Shown here one piece after another: positions 21,626 through 33,762 of a DNA stretch of 64,000 nt. The translations under genes and the position numbers were made by a program. The stretch is from NCBI RefSeq assembly GCF_029867415.1, contig NW_026705909.1, positions 124,001 to 188,000 of the forward strand, written 5' to 3'. The notes under the pieces are model-generated. The model worked only from the letters and a program-made list of their open reading frames with translations. It was not told the origin of the DNA and searched no databases. Every line of letters begins with the position of its first letter. Position 1 is the first letter of the stretch. This DNA comes from Vicia villosa (taxonomy: Eukaryota > Streptophyta > Magnoliopsida > Fabales > Fabaceae).

Positions 21626-23658
21626 AGACTTTCATGTTTGTCAGAAAACATTTCATTTGCATTAGAATAAGGCCAAACTTGCCATTGTATAGATTTCTTT
21701 AGTATTTTCAATTGTACTACTTTTGTTGTTATCAAGTACTATCCATTGTAAGAAACTCATTCTGTTTGAATAAATAAAAATGTAATATACATGTTTTTCT
21801 CAAATCATTTCATCTTTGTCATTATGTTCATTGATACTTCACTCATTTGTCTTAAGCAACTAAAAAAGGAGAATGATGAAAATCAAAAACACATGAATCA
21901 CTAATTGTATGCCTTTGGAACAAGATCCTGCTGACGATGTACAGACATTGTTTCCATTCCTAAACACCGGAGTTATAAGGAAGTGAAACCCTCGTCAACC
22001 CCTTTGAGCCTAAGGAGTAGTAGTTTCTTTCAAAAATACAAAACCCTCAATCTCAACCAGGGGCAGGGTAGTCTTCAGTTGGTGCGACCGAGCGCTCAAC
22101 TTTCAGGTATTCCATCAGAGGATCAACCATATCTCAGATCTCACAAAAAAAAAGAAGAAGAGCACAATCCACAATGGATGTCTCCCATTCACTAAGAAGA
22201 AGGCAGTCACAACCTTTTCATCAAGTCAATCACCAAAGTCATACAACTTGTTCCCGAACGAGACAAAAAAAAAGAATGAAAAGAAAGTTATGAATCATGA
22301 TAAAAAAAGAAACAATAGCCCGCTAAGTCAAAAGAAAAGTCAAAAAGAGAAAAAGAGCTTTTAAGCAAATGACTTAGGCAAAAAAAAATTAGGGCATACC
22401 CTGCTGGACAACGGAAACCAAAACCAAGAGAAACTTTTTGTCCAGGCAAAAGTTAGGGAATGCAAAAGACAAAGCAAAAGAAAGGAATCCTCCAAGGGAC
22501 AAGTTGTTGTGACCATCAACAAAAGCACCAAAGGGTGACTGCCACCTCCATCAAAGCTAGATCCACATTCATCAAAACCTTCCTGAAAGGCGAATACTCG
22601 TGTCGAACTAGCTGAACGTAGGACTGGAGGACATCACGAAGAAGGGGTGGGTTAAGTAGAACTTGAGCCTTTATCCTTTATTTCTTAAACCGTGAACCCG
22701 GCCATGTTACAACCCTCAAAAGTCCTAATTGAAGTAGGGTTCGTTCCGAAAGCATACAAACTGTAAAATCATGTCAAACTGACTCCTAATGTTGCTGTGT
22801 CACTTGTGTTAGTATCAATACAACATTTCGACAAATAAAACTTTTATTTTGAGATTAACATGTGCATTGCATTCTCATTATCTTTCTAAAACAGAATTGT
22901 CTCTAACTTGAAAGTAAGTACTTGATACCAAGGAAAGTTCAACATAGAAATTCCATCGAGTAATCTTACAAGGGCAAAGTTTGGTCATCCACTGAGCAAA
23001 TATCTGAAGAATATATTAGGTGGAAGAGTTCCTTTCAATCTGGGGCACTCACTCCATGATCAACACTGGGGCAGACCATTGCAATCTCCATCATTCAAGC
23101 ACTATCAAAAGTTCTATCTCAAAAGATCACGCAAGCAGGGGCAAGATAGAAACAAGTCGTTTCTTCATCTTCAAGCAAGTGTCAGATATGTGTCGAGGAG
23201 TCAAGCCAAACACCTCACCCTCAGGAGTCCTGTACTTCAAGCTATGACCTTTCCATAAAGGCATTCTCCATCCACTCCTTATATCCTGGAAGCAATCATT
23301 CCATTCATCATCATACATGCATCATGCATATCATTGCATTCTCATTGGCATATCTCCCTCAATAATCCAATCATCAACAAAGCTGGGGCATCCACCCTAT
23401 CTTGAATCAAGCAGAGTTCAGAACTCCATCTAATCTACACCATACAAAGCAGAAACCCTGAACATCCAATCAGTACACTGCATATAGCAATCACTGCATA
23501 GCATCTCCAGAAGTGCACAAATAAATCAAACATTTGCATGTGAAGCATAAGCCAAGTTACTCATCAGATGAGGTCCCTACAAGCAATCAATTGATATTCC
23601 ACTGGATCACTCAGAGTTACCATTGTGGTGTCATCTCCCAAAGTCAATCATGTTCATC
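21626..23658 (+). other. Non-coding region replacing pol in the gag-only element
   Basis: No protease, reverse transcriptase or integrase motif is found in any frame. Two blocks (about 21930-22079 and 22631-22756) are clearly alike to 35880-36030 and 36402-36530 of the other pol-less element. A-rich stretches near 22260-22400 and a TTAGGGCATACCC/AGTTAGGG-like phrase resemble DNA normally found after the pol stop of Tat elements. Short open frames here are not coding. Confidence 0.7.
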
Positions 23659-24760
23659 TTTCTTCAACCCAGAGTTGATGTTTTGTGTTCAACCCAGAGT
23701 TGATTTTCCTTTCATCTTTTAACCCCGAGTTAATTATATTTTCCCACTCAACCCAGAGTTGACGGTCATCTTTTATTCAACCCAGAGTTGATTCTTTCCT
23801 TTTCCCACTCAACCCAGAGTTGACGGTCATCTCTTTCCTCTTCCCACTCAACCCAGAGTTGACGGTTATCTTTTTGCATCTTTCCCACTCAACCCAGAGT
23901 TGACGGTTATCTTTTATACTTCCCCACTCAATCCAGAATTGACAGTTATCTTTTATTCAACCCAGAGTTGATCCCTTATTTCCCACTCAACCCAGAGTTG
24001 ACGGTTATCTTTTTATCCTTCCCCACTCAATCCAGAATTGACGGTTATCTTTTATTCAACCCAGAGTTGATCCCTTATTTCCCCCTCAACCCAGAGTTGA
24101 CGATTATCTTTTTATCCTTCCCCACTCAATCCAGAATTGACGGTTATCTTTTATTCAACCCAGAGTTGATCCCTTATTTCCCCCTCAACCCAGAGTTGAC
24201 GATTATCTTTTTATCCTTCCCCACTCAATCCAGAATTGACAGTTATCTTTTATTCAACCCAGAGTTGATCCCTTATTTCCCACTCAACCCAGAGTTGACG
24301 GTTATCTTTTTATCCTTCCCCACTCAATCCAGAATTGACGGATATCTTTTATTCAACCCAGAGTTGATCCCTTATTTCCCACTCAACCCAGAGTTGACGA
24401 TTATCTTTTTATCCTTCCCCACTCAACCCAGAGTTGATGGTCATTTCTAATTGTTCATCTACCCTCTTTCAACCCAGAGTTGAATTACCTTGTCTCAACC
24501 CAGAGTTGATACCCATATCTTGTCCCATTAATACTGATGTCACTTTCCGTTCTCAATCCAGAATTGATGTTTACCTCTTATCCAACCCAGAGTTGACTTC
24601 CCCTTTATTCTTCGACCCAGAGTTGACCCACTATTCTTCTTCAACCCAGAGTTGAGTTCTATTTCATTTCTAGCCCAGAGTCAATTTGTTCAATCCAGAA
24701 TTGATACACTTTTCCTCAGTGGAGTTGACACCATTTCTTCCCCAGTGGATCTTATCTCTC
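23659..24760 (+). repeat. Minisatellite of TCAACCCAGAGTTGA motifs with a 99-bp higher-order unit
   Basis: About 35 copies of TCAAC-CCAGA-GTTGA occur with spacers such as CGGTTATCTTTTT and TCCCTTATTTCCCAC. From 23971 to about 24466 three motifs form a 99-bp unit repeated five times; GATCCCTTATTT recurs at 23971, 24070, 24169, 24268 and 24367. One of the three is always the variant TCAAT-CCAGA-ATTGA. Because 99 is divisible by three, an apparent 160-codon frame (23968-24450) arises without being a gene. The array sits in the 3' untranslated part of the element, where Ogre elements are known to carry tandem repeats. Confidence 0.92.
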
Positions 24761-24856
24761 ATCAGGCAAATTTTCAGGTTCTCTTGGTATTTAATCTTCT
24801 TCAACCTTGAATGATCGAAAGGCTAGCGCCAATCTCACCTTCAGGTTTAAGACGAT

Positions 24857-24870
24857 TAAATAGGGGCAGC
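24857..24870 (+). other. Polypurine tract of the gag-only element
   Basis: AAATAGGGGCAGC directly precedes the 3' LTR start at 24871. The pol-less element has the matching GAACAGGGGCAGC at 44670-44682. This is the expected plus-strand primer. Confidence 0.75.
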
Positions 24871-27800
24871 TGTTGCACCCAAAAATTTGCCCATCTAAAT
24901 TCCATTTCTAATTGGTTTATGTTTTTCCATTTCATCTGCATTATCGCCCCATCATTTGCATTTTAGGTCATCTAATACAACTCATGCATCCATTAATCAA
25001 TAATGCGGCACGGGGATCAAGGTTTCTTCAAGATACAAATATAGTTTGTTCATTGGTTTGGAAATATCCTCTTACAAAAGTCAAGAAACGGCCAAATTAT
25101 ATTTTAAAAGAATATGGATCAAGATTTTGGTAACTTCATTCAAGTGTTATTCTTGTTTCACCTATGAGAAAGATGTCACCCGTTTAAGTTCCGTTCAAAA
25201 TCCATCACAAAAAATCCATATTATTTCCATTTCATCTACAAAGGCCTACCCCATTATTCATCTATGTCAAGTGCAAGTTTCAAGTTCAAAATCATACATC
25301 ATTTAACTTGATCTTAATATGATGATTATCATTCAAGATTCTTTATAATTTACAAGGGAGAAAACCATGTTTATTACAGAATCCAATCCCATCATTATAT
25401 ATTTCAAACCTCTCTCCAAAATTACATCTTTGTCACACTATTTACAAAGAATTACACATAAATTCTAAGCCTAATCATCCATCTCTAAGTATTAAACTTT
25501 CCAAGCTTATTGCTCTGCCATGATCTCTATCGCGCCATCTCCCAATGCCAATACCCTGTATAATACATAAAACCGATTCGGTTAACATCCAACAAAACCT
25601 AACATAAACCAAAACAATTCCATACATATTCTCACCATTATCTATCCTTTCAATAACCATTTAATTGCATCTCCAAACCAGCCAGTCCTGTGCAAACAAA
25701 ACAGAAAATTAACCAAGCCAAAACCTGCAACATTTATCAACATCATCATTATGCAAGTTCAGTTTAAGCCACAACCTTGCATCTGTTCAGCATCACAAGA
25801 AAAAGAGAAAAAAAGAGTTAACCAAGGCAGCCCTGTCAAAAAATCATAACCATACTATTGAGTTACTAAACTTACAGAGAAAAAGAATCCAACAAGTCCC
25901 TTAACTATTTCCCCAACTGTCACTAACCTTCCTAACTGTTATAACAAACCTTTAACTTACAACAGAATTCAGTTATTAGTCCCTAACAGAATTTTCTTTT
26001 AACCGCATAACCGAATTCAAACCACCAACTAACATTCTAACAGAATTACCAGACAATGCCAGCTCACATAACAGAATCATAACTAACTTCTAACCTCTAG
26101 CCAATTGAAAGAGATTCACTAACAGAAAATCAGAAAATAACAGAAGGAAAATCAGAAGAATAACTAACCTCTTCAGACTCAATCTCCACCTTCAGTTCCA
26201 TAACAGATTCTTCAATCTAAGGGCTCAAAATCCTTCTGCTCTAACTGATTCTCTTCCCCCAACCAACCTCTATATAACAGAACCTTCCACCTTCATTCAA
26301 GCGGCTCCACCATTTTTCACACCATCTTCATCTTCATCTCTTCACACTCTTCAACAACCATTCTTCACTTTCTTCATCACTTCTCATTCCTCATCTCTCT
26401 TCTCCATTCATTCTCCATAATTCACTCCTCCATTGGCATAACCTTCACTCTCCACAAATCCACACTTCTTCACCTCTGCAACTTCAAGCTCTCGATTCAT
26501 TCTCATCATCTTCTTCATTCACCAATCAGCAATTTCAAGATTCTGCAAGCTACATCATCTTCATCTTCATCGATTGCTTCGACGCCATCACTGCGTTAAT
26601 CCCACCAACAACCTCACTCTCACGTCAACAACAACCATGGCTCGCACATAGTAAACAGAAGAAGAAGAAGAAAAACGTAAACAGAAGAAGAAAGAGCAGA
26701 TACAGAAGAAGCTAGAGAATTCGAGAACGATAACAATACCTGAGCCGAAGACCATTCCCGCGTTTATTCCGCGATCTCAGGTACGCTCGCTGATTCGGAA
26801 CTCTTCATCTTCTTCGCTTGTTCTTGATGCTGTTGTAAAGAGTTACGATCCATGAACATTTCCCCCATGGCTTCAGCTTGAATATATCCCTCGCCTCTAT
26901 GCAATTTCATTTCTTAGTCTTCTAGGGTTTTCGTTTGAGCATTAGGTCTAAGGAATTCGAGCCGGAATCGGTCAGAAAAGGTTAGAGATTTGAAAAGAGG
27001 GCGTGATTGGAGTGAGGATAAGTGTTTGGTTATCGGTTTTGTTCAGGCTCCGCCGCCTCTGGCACGGCGGAGCGATTTCCGGCGAGAACGGTTTATTCGT
27101 GAGATGAGATGAGAGAAAGAGAGTTAGTCTGAGAACGTGGAGAGTCACAATACAGACATAACCCTAAGTTTTAATCATTCATTAATTAGTCCTAATTTTT
27201 AATTGTTGCTAATCTATTTGTTTTAGACTTGATTAATTAATTGTAGATAAATGTGTTTAAACTGAATTTTGATTAAGATAAAATCTGTTAATTAGGCCAT
27301 TGATTTAGAAGTTGACATTAATTAAAATCTCAAATCAAAATCTGAAAACATAATGACAATTGGATCAAACTTCTGAAAATAAATCTGTGAACAAAAAAAC
27401 ATCCTTTGGGCTGGGCCCTGCGCCCTGCTGCTAATCACACCAAGTAATTCAGATTACACCCCCTGACTCTATTTAAAATTGCTAGAATTTTAGGCCTTTT
27501 ACTTAGTTTTTTCCCACTTCCTTTTAGGCAATAAAATGACTATTTTTCCTTTGTTTTTTTAGACCTTAATACAATTTTTGTCATAAAAATAATCACTAAA
27601 AAATAGTAGTTTTAGGCTATTTTGTTTTAGTCTTTTACTTGACTTGTAACTCAATTTCTCTCATAAAATTCAATATAAAAATAGTAGTATTTTTTATTCA
27701 CTTTTGTGCTATATTTTGACTTGTTCTATTTCATGCTCTTGTACTATTTTCATGTATCCTACTTGTTGACTTCTAATTGTAATCTTTATGTTCATATTCT

Positions 27801-28658
27801 TTTATTCCTAACCTTAGGTAGAAACCATGATAACATTAGGTAGAAATTCCCTTCATGCTTAGGCTAGTTTCTTTTCCTTTTCAACCTTAAAACATCTAAC
27901 AAATACTTGATTTTAATTCCCTTGAAAAATACAAAGAAAACACTTAAAAAACACTAATAAAAAAGTGAAAATCATTAAAAAGGGAATGGAAGCTTGAATC
28001 TCCCTTGCTTTAGGGAATCATTCGAGTGCTTGGATCTCCCTTGCTTTAGGGAACCATTCGAGCGTAAGTTCCCCAATTCTTAAAAAACACAAACCAAAGA
28101 GCAACTCGAGTCTCCCTTGCTTTAGGGTTCCACTCGAAACGTTCAAAATCTCTTCTTCATCTCGCCTCCGAGGCATTCTTTAATCGGACACGTTATTTCC
28201 GCTCCATTCCCAGCTTAAGACTCCAGAGGTCGAGCAGCGGAGTGCGAATGTAACTGTTCAACTAAAAAACACAAAAACAAACAAAAAGTAAAGAGCCGAA
28301 CTACGGCGCTCTGATTCCTTAAAAGGATACGTAGGCATTAGGTCGCGGGGCCTAAGCGAGCACAATTATTTATACACCTTATTTTCCCCGTGTTTCATTT
28401 TCTTTCATTTGCATGCATTCCCTTAGTAATTAAGCTATAGATTTATACACCCTTAGAATAGAACAAACATAGGTGGATACCATCAAGTACGATGGGCGTG
28501 AGGGGTGCTAGCACCTTCCCCTTGCGTAACCGACTCCCGTACCCTCTCTCTGGTCGAAAGACCTCGTTCTTATTCATCTTAGGTTTGCTGACGTTCCTTT
28601 CATTTTAGGATAGATATGTTAGTGGCGACTCTGTTCATATTTTCGCGAGCGTGCGACA
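24871..28658 (+). mobile_element. 3' LTR of the gag-only element (3788 bp)
   Basis: It begins TGTTGCACCC and ends GCGTGCGACA, followed by AGGCT and the continuation of the copia reverse transcriptase. It is nearly identical to the 5' LTR. Differences seen by eye include single bases near 25048, 25067, 25103 and 25515 and one-base length changes near 26670 and 27460. Confidence 0.93.
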
Positions 28659-28663
28659 AGGCT

Positions 28664-29538
28664 GAGTTCGAGATGAGCATGATGGGAGAACTCAAGTACT
28701 TTCTTGGGATTCAAATCAATCAAACTTATGATGGAACATATGTTCATCAAACCAAGTATGTGAAAGAACTTCTGAAGAAGTTTAATCTTTCTGAAAGCAA
28801 AGAAGCCAAAACTCCTATGCATCCAACGTGTGTCCTAGGTAAGGATGAGGTAAGTAAGAAGGTAGATCAGAAGTTGTACAGAGGTATGATTGGATCTCTT
28901 CTATATCTCACTTCTTCTAGACCTGACATTTTATTCAGTGTTTGTCTGTGTGCAAGATTCCAATCAGATCCTAGAGAATCTCACTTAACAGCTGTTAAGA
29001 GAATTCTGAGGTATCTGAAAGGTACTACTAATGTTGGTTTAGTCTACAGAATATCTAAAGAATACAACTAGTAGGATTCTGTGATGCCGATTACGCTGGA
29101 GATAGAATTGAAAGAAAGAGTACTTCTGGAAGTTGTCAATTCCTTGGAAGTCATCTGATCTCCTGGTACAGTAAGAAGCAAGCTACCATTGCCCTCTCCA
29201 CAACAGAAGCAGAATATGTTGCTGCTGCTAGATGTAGTACACAAATGCTCTGGATGAAGAGTCAGCTAGAAGATTATCAAATATATGAGAGTAACATTCC
29301 TATCTTCTGTGATAATACTTCTGCTATCTGTTTATCTAAGAATCCAATATTACATTCCAAAGCTAAACATATTGAGATTAAACATCATTTCATTAGGGAC
29401 TATGTTCAGAAGGGTGTTCTTTATTTAAACTTTGTGGATACAGACCATCAATGGGCTGATATCTTTACAAAACCCCTTGCTGAAGATAGGTTTAAGTTCA
29501 TTCTGAAGAATATCAGTATGGATTTATGCCCAGAATGA
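28664..29538 (+). pseudogene. Sirevirus reverse transcriptase (C-terminal) and RNase H
   Basis: The frame continues directly from 15282 across the target duplication. It shows GELKYFLGIQINQ, KYVKELLKKFNL, YRGMIGSLLYLTSSRPDI and the DPRESHLTAVKRILRYLKGT block of copia reverse transcriptases. Near 29070 a stop and frame change occur. RNase H follows, with FCDADYAGD, the [13 protein letters not shown] block, [26 protein letters not shown] and the terminal DIFTKPL at about 29460-29480; it stops at 29536-29538. Together with 14380-15282 this is one reverse transcriptase split by a 13.4-kb insertion. Confidence 0.93.
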
Positions 29539-30040
29539 GAAGATGAGAAGTTTTGACGTATAGATTAGTTCTGAAATTATTTTGTTTTATCTTCTTATAA
29601 GAAGTTCTGATATTGATCAATTAGAAGTTCTGATTCTGTTATCACTAACGTTTCATTATCTAAGTTGATTCAGAATCTCTTTTAAAGCAAAACAGCTATC
29701 ACAGCTATTCCAGAAGATGAACACATGTTCACTCTATTTGGACAAGCATGCGTGCAGTTGATGAGACGCCGCCCTAGGTAACTGTGTAAATCATTTCAAA
29801 TATTACGTTATCTCTCCTAACGTCACTTTTCATTAAATGCATTTCTTTCTCATTCTGTAACCTTGTTCATTCAAACACATATTGCATATTATTTCAAATC
29901 CGTCTCTATATATAAACACATCTTCATAACATTTCATCTCTTTACATTCTCTCTCTTTATTCATTATTTTTTTCATTCATCTCTCTCTTTCTCGTTCTTG
30001 CATAAACCCTAGTTTCTAAACCGAATCTCAGAGTGAATTC
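29539..30040 (+). promoter_or_regulatory. Region between pol and ORF3 with promoter-like signals
   Basis: CTATATATAAAC at 29906-29916 is followed by a CT-rich stretch (about 29935-30000) and a telo-box-like AAACCCTAG near 30005, then the ORF3 ATG at 30041. The arrangement resembles a plant gene promoter and leader rather than a retroelement intergenic spacer. Transcription from here is an inference. Confidence 0.45.
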
Positions 30041-31720
30041 ATGCTTTCATCCTCAAGTACTCAAAACAAAATGTCTTATGCAAATCTTGTTCAACACAAA
30101 TATGGATATCATCCCTTGAAGACTTGTTCTATTCCATATGATGAACTGGAAGTTTTATGCGAAACTATGGTGGATTTTGAAAATCTGTTGGAACATGATT
30201 TCGAAACCAAGGCTGCAATGCTGGTGCAAGGTTGGTCAAACTACTTTGAAAGATTGATTGGACTAGTTTATCCTCTTTTGGTGATAGATTTCTGGACTCA
30301 TGCAACAGTTACTCCAACTGCTATCATCTCCTTCGTATTAGGGCATGAAGTTGTTGTGACTGAGAAGATGATAAGGAAGTTGTATGGTCTTGATGATTCA
30401 GATGGAATCTCAGGTGCTCTTCCTGGAAGAGTTGATTGGGTGAAAGTTGATAGAGAATTGTTTTCCTCTGGATCTGCATCTCATCTCACTACTTCTTTGA
30501 AGCTTTCCTATAGAGTTTGGGCTGAGATTATTCTGGGATTCTATCATAGAAAGCCATCTCTTGCTGCTACGTATGTCAATCAGAATCAGAAGTATGTACT
30601 TTTCTGCATTGGAAAAGGTATGAAAGTTAATATCTCAAACATTCTCTTTCAACATTTGAAGACAAATATTGAAGAATCAAGAGATGAAGAACGTAAGAAG
30701 AATCCAAATTTCAAGAAGAACACTATTCCTCTTGCCAGAATGATTTCAGATATTCTGATAGAAAGTGACTTGATGGATCTTCTAAGAGCTGTTGGTTCAC
30801 CCAAGTTCTTAACTGTCATCCAAGGACGTATTTTGAATGCTCTTGATTTACAAAGGATGCAGCTGATTGAAAAGGTAACTTCTATTCCAAGAATATTTCC
30901 AGATATTCTGACTAGAAGAACTCCTGTTGTGAGTTTCTATCACATGTTCAAATAAGAGCTAGATAAGTCTGTTAAGCGCTATTTGAAGTCATGTGTCGAG
31001 GCTCAAACTTCTGTTGATCCTGCGTGGATTCGTGGAAGAACTCTTCCATCTCTGGATGAGTTGAGAAAGAAAGAAAAGAAGAAGAAAGAAAAGAAATTGA
31101 AGAGAAAGGCCTCAGAAGCAGGACCTATTGCTAAGCCAACTAAGAAGAAGAAGCCTCTCTATGATCCTCTCAAGGTACAATCTGATGAATACCTTGAAAA
31201 GCGTATTCATAAAGCTTTTCGTGCAGATTATCCCACCTGTTCCTCTCAGAAAAAGCCTCCTTCTTCTGAACCTCAAAATTCCTTCTCTATCCCAAACTGT
31301 TACCAACCACCTCCTTCTACACAAATTCTGAACCCTGAACGACTAAATGCCATTCCCCCAACACCTTCTGAAAATTCATCTGCATCCACCTTCACCACAA
31401 ATTCTCCACCTTCTTTAACCCATTCTTTACCTTCAAGAAAATCCAAACCCTATTGCCTTCTGTACCCCGATTATCGTTTCACCTTTAACCCTCTTGAACC
31501 CTCTAATGGTATCTGCTTTGATCTGCTCAAGCTTAAATTCAGAACAAGGATGGAAACCTTGAAAGCTGCTCATGCCTCCAAATTGGATCATGTTGCTATT
31601 CGAGGCTTATGGAATATCTTCAAGAAGGACTTTCAGATTTATGCTCTGAACATCCAGAAGAAATGCTTGGCTGAAGCACCTGGTTCTCCTGGCTGTTTCT
31701 TAGAAGTTGATGATGGTAGG
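30041..31720 (+). pseudogene. Sirevirus ORF3 (envelope-position ORF), first part
   Basis: The frame opens at 30041 and runs 304 codons to a TAA at 30953-30955, then continues in the same frame until the Tat element cuts it at 31720. The N-terminal part (VYPLLVIDFWTHATVTPTAI, SFVLGHEVVVTEKMIRKLYG) resembles the plant transposon protein domain found in third ORFs of legume retroelements. The second part has a basic Lys-rich stretch (31070-31160), then a Pro/Ser-rich linker and a helical segment. No signal peptide or convincing membrane segment is seen, so calling it an envelope is not justified. Function is unknown. It resumes at 46786. Confidence 0.8.
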
Positions 31721-31976
31721 TGTCATACCCCAAAATTTGCCCTCATATACTTACGAACGCCATTTTATTTCGAATAAATGAATTGGCACAATTGGTTTTC
31801 TATGGACTGACCAAGTGGATGGTACCCCAATTGCTTTTTTGGCCAAAAACCTTTTGGTATTTGGCCAAATCAAGGTTATTCATATTTGGCCAAAAAACCT
31901 TTTGGTATTTGGCCAAATCTAGGTTATTCGTAATTTTGTCCATAATTTAATTTTCAAAACCCCAATTTTTTTCTTG

Positions 31977-32027
<51 letters not shown>

Positions 32028-33740
32028 CTTCATTATTAACATTAATACTATCCTTTTTTGCAGGTACTTCCTTTGGCCATTAACCTTGTTTTGGCCAAAC
32101 AACTTTGCTGGCCACTTTCTCATCATGCACCCTCATGGAGCAGCCACACAGAATCCAGAGCTAAGTTTCTTTTTTTCTCTCCTCTTTTTTTATTTTATTT
32201 TCTTTATTCCTTTCTAAAAACAACACTTTTAATAATTCCTTTTAAAAACTATTTTTTATATAACAACAACTTATTTTTAATAAAATTAACTTCTATTGTT
32301 AAGTTAAATTAATTTTAGTTTTTTTGATAATTATGATTAATTTAATTTAGGTTTGTTTAGTTATTAAAAATAATCAGGGTTACCCTCTCTCCAAAAAATT
32401 TGTTTGCCTTATGTCATTTGCCTTGCCTTATTTATTCTATTAACTGTGGTTAACTTGCTCCCCATTTGGGGTTTAGCCTTTTTTATTTTTCATTTGTTTG
32501 CTTAAATTATTATTATTTTAATTTTTGATCTTCCACGTTATAATTGTTGAGATCTTTAATGCACTAACATTTCTCTTCTTCGTGGCTAATTTTCAGGAGT
32601 AACCAAAATCCTTCAGCCATGCGCCATACCAATCGAAAAGCTAAGTTTTAAGCCTTTTCTTATTTAAATCATTTTACTGTTTTTTATTAAGGCATTTAAA
32701 TCATTTTCAAGGAAGATCAAGGCATTCAAAGATAATTAAAATAATTACTCATCCCTCTTATTTTCTGCTTTTTATTTCCCCCTTCCTCGCAGGTGTTTAT
32801 TGTAATAGCGTAGGAACATTTATTTTCTCTGCTTTTAAATTTCTGAATAATATTAATTGCTGTGGTTGGTAATATAGGGAGTGCAACCATGAATTGAATT
32901 AGGATAACTAATTATAAGATAAATATCTGAATTAACCACCTGATTGTGCCACACACGCACCTTTAGGGTAATCCCTCTGGTTGCCTTGTTGTCTTATTAC
33001 GGTTGCCTTGTTGCCTTAATTTTGTTGCCTAAGAATAGTCAAGTCCCTCAATTCCGAGGATACCTAAAGCAAATGTTGCCTTCAAAGTTATTGAAACTCC
33101 CTCGAAGCTGCCTCGGTAAAATGTGATGATTGTCCCAATTGTTAAGGTATCCCCGCATGATGCCTAAAAATATAAAATGACTATTATATCCTTCCCTTAG
33201 ACTACCTGCCCTCTTTATGGAAAGGGACAGTTTTATGGCGAACGATAATTCTCGATGACCCTTCAACATCCAATTGAAAGACTTTCTGCCCTCTTATGGT
33301 ATGGATAGACCCTTTCGCCCGAAAAGCTAAAAGAACGAATTTTAAAACTTAGGGTAATTGCTATTTAATTGCTTGCTCTTTTCCAGATTCAAATTCATAT
33401 TCAAATTCTTTTTCCCACTAATTTTCAAATACTTTTCAAAAGACTACGCTTATTTACAAGCTAAAGTTCTTATTCAAATTTCTATTCACACCCTACTTTT
33501 CAAACAATTCAAACATTTTGAAAACAAAAGTGAGCTAAGCAATTAAGAGCCCATGGAAAACCATGGATGCAAAGGGTGCCTTACACCTTCCCTTTGTATA
33601 ACCTACCCCCCGAACTCAAAATCATTTTAAAAGGTCTTTTTCTGTTCTTTTAGCCTTTCTATATATTGGATAAAATAAAAGTCGGTGGCGACTCATGCTA
33701 TCCGCAACATTTTAAAAAAAAGTTAGTTCACCGTATTACA
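31721..33740 (+). mobile_element. 5' LTR of the pol-less Tat element (2020 bp)
   Basis: Bounded by TG...CA. It contains an (ATT)n run at about 31979-32027 and TTTGGCCAAA-type inverted motifs repeated near 31840-31915. TGGCGACTC at 33686-33694 copies the start of the primer site. Compared with the 3' LTR, it has a shorter, different sequence around 32690-32710 where the other copy has about 100 bp. Confidence 0.92.
31979..32027. repeat. (ATT)n microsatellite in the LTR
   Basis: About 16 TTA/ATT units occur here. The 3' LTR copy (about 44942-44987) is a few units shorter, as expected for slippage since insertion. Confidence 0.9.
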
Positions 33741-33744
33741 GAAA

Positions 33745-33762
33745 TGGCGACTCTACTGGGGA
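33745..33762 (+). other. Primer-binding site, tRNA-Arg type with one change
   Basis: TGGCGACTCTACTGGGGA lies four bases after the LTR. It differs from the other two tRNA-Arg sites in this window only by A for G at position 11. Confidence 0.88.

Larger units (their letters stand above)
15283..28658 (+). mobile_element. Gag-only Ogre/Tat-type LTR retrotransposon (TR-GAG), 13.4 kb
   Basis: LTRs of 3787 and 3788 bp begin TGTTGCACCC and end GTGCGACA. AGGCT flanks both sides (15278-15282 and 28659-28663) and joins the host reverse transcriptase frame exactly. A tRNA-Arg primer site follows the 5' LTR and a purine tract precedes the 3' LTR. The only gene is an intact gag; there is no protease, reverse transcriptase, RNase H or integrase, so mobility would need a partner element. 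The two LTRs differ by only about 20 bases or small indels by eye, so this is the youngest large insertion in the stack. Confidence 0.93.

Noticed and set aside
23968..24450. 160-codon open frame of repeated PELTVIF-type units
   Set aside because: It is a by-product of a 99-bp (33-codon) tandem unit that happens to lack stops in one frame; there is no protein feature and it lies in an untranslated region.
23659..24760. Regular repeats resembling a CRISPR array
   Set aside because: Repeats are short, spacers are themselves repeated, and the setting is a plant retrotransposon; there are no cas genes.
15887..25660. Paired minus-strand open frames at 15887-16072 and 25475-25660, conserved between two copies
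   Set aside because: They are the same place in the two LTRs of one element, so the match reflects LTR identity rather than coding selection.
30041..31720. ORF3 as a viral-type envelope glycoprotein
   Set aside because: No signal peptide, convincing membrane anchor or cleavage site is seen; its content resembles a plant transposon-associated domain and a coiled coil.
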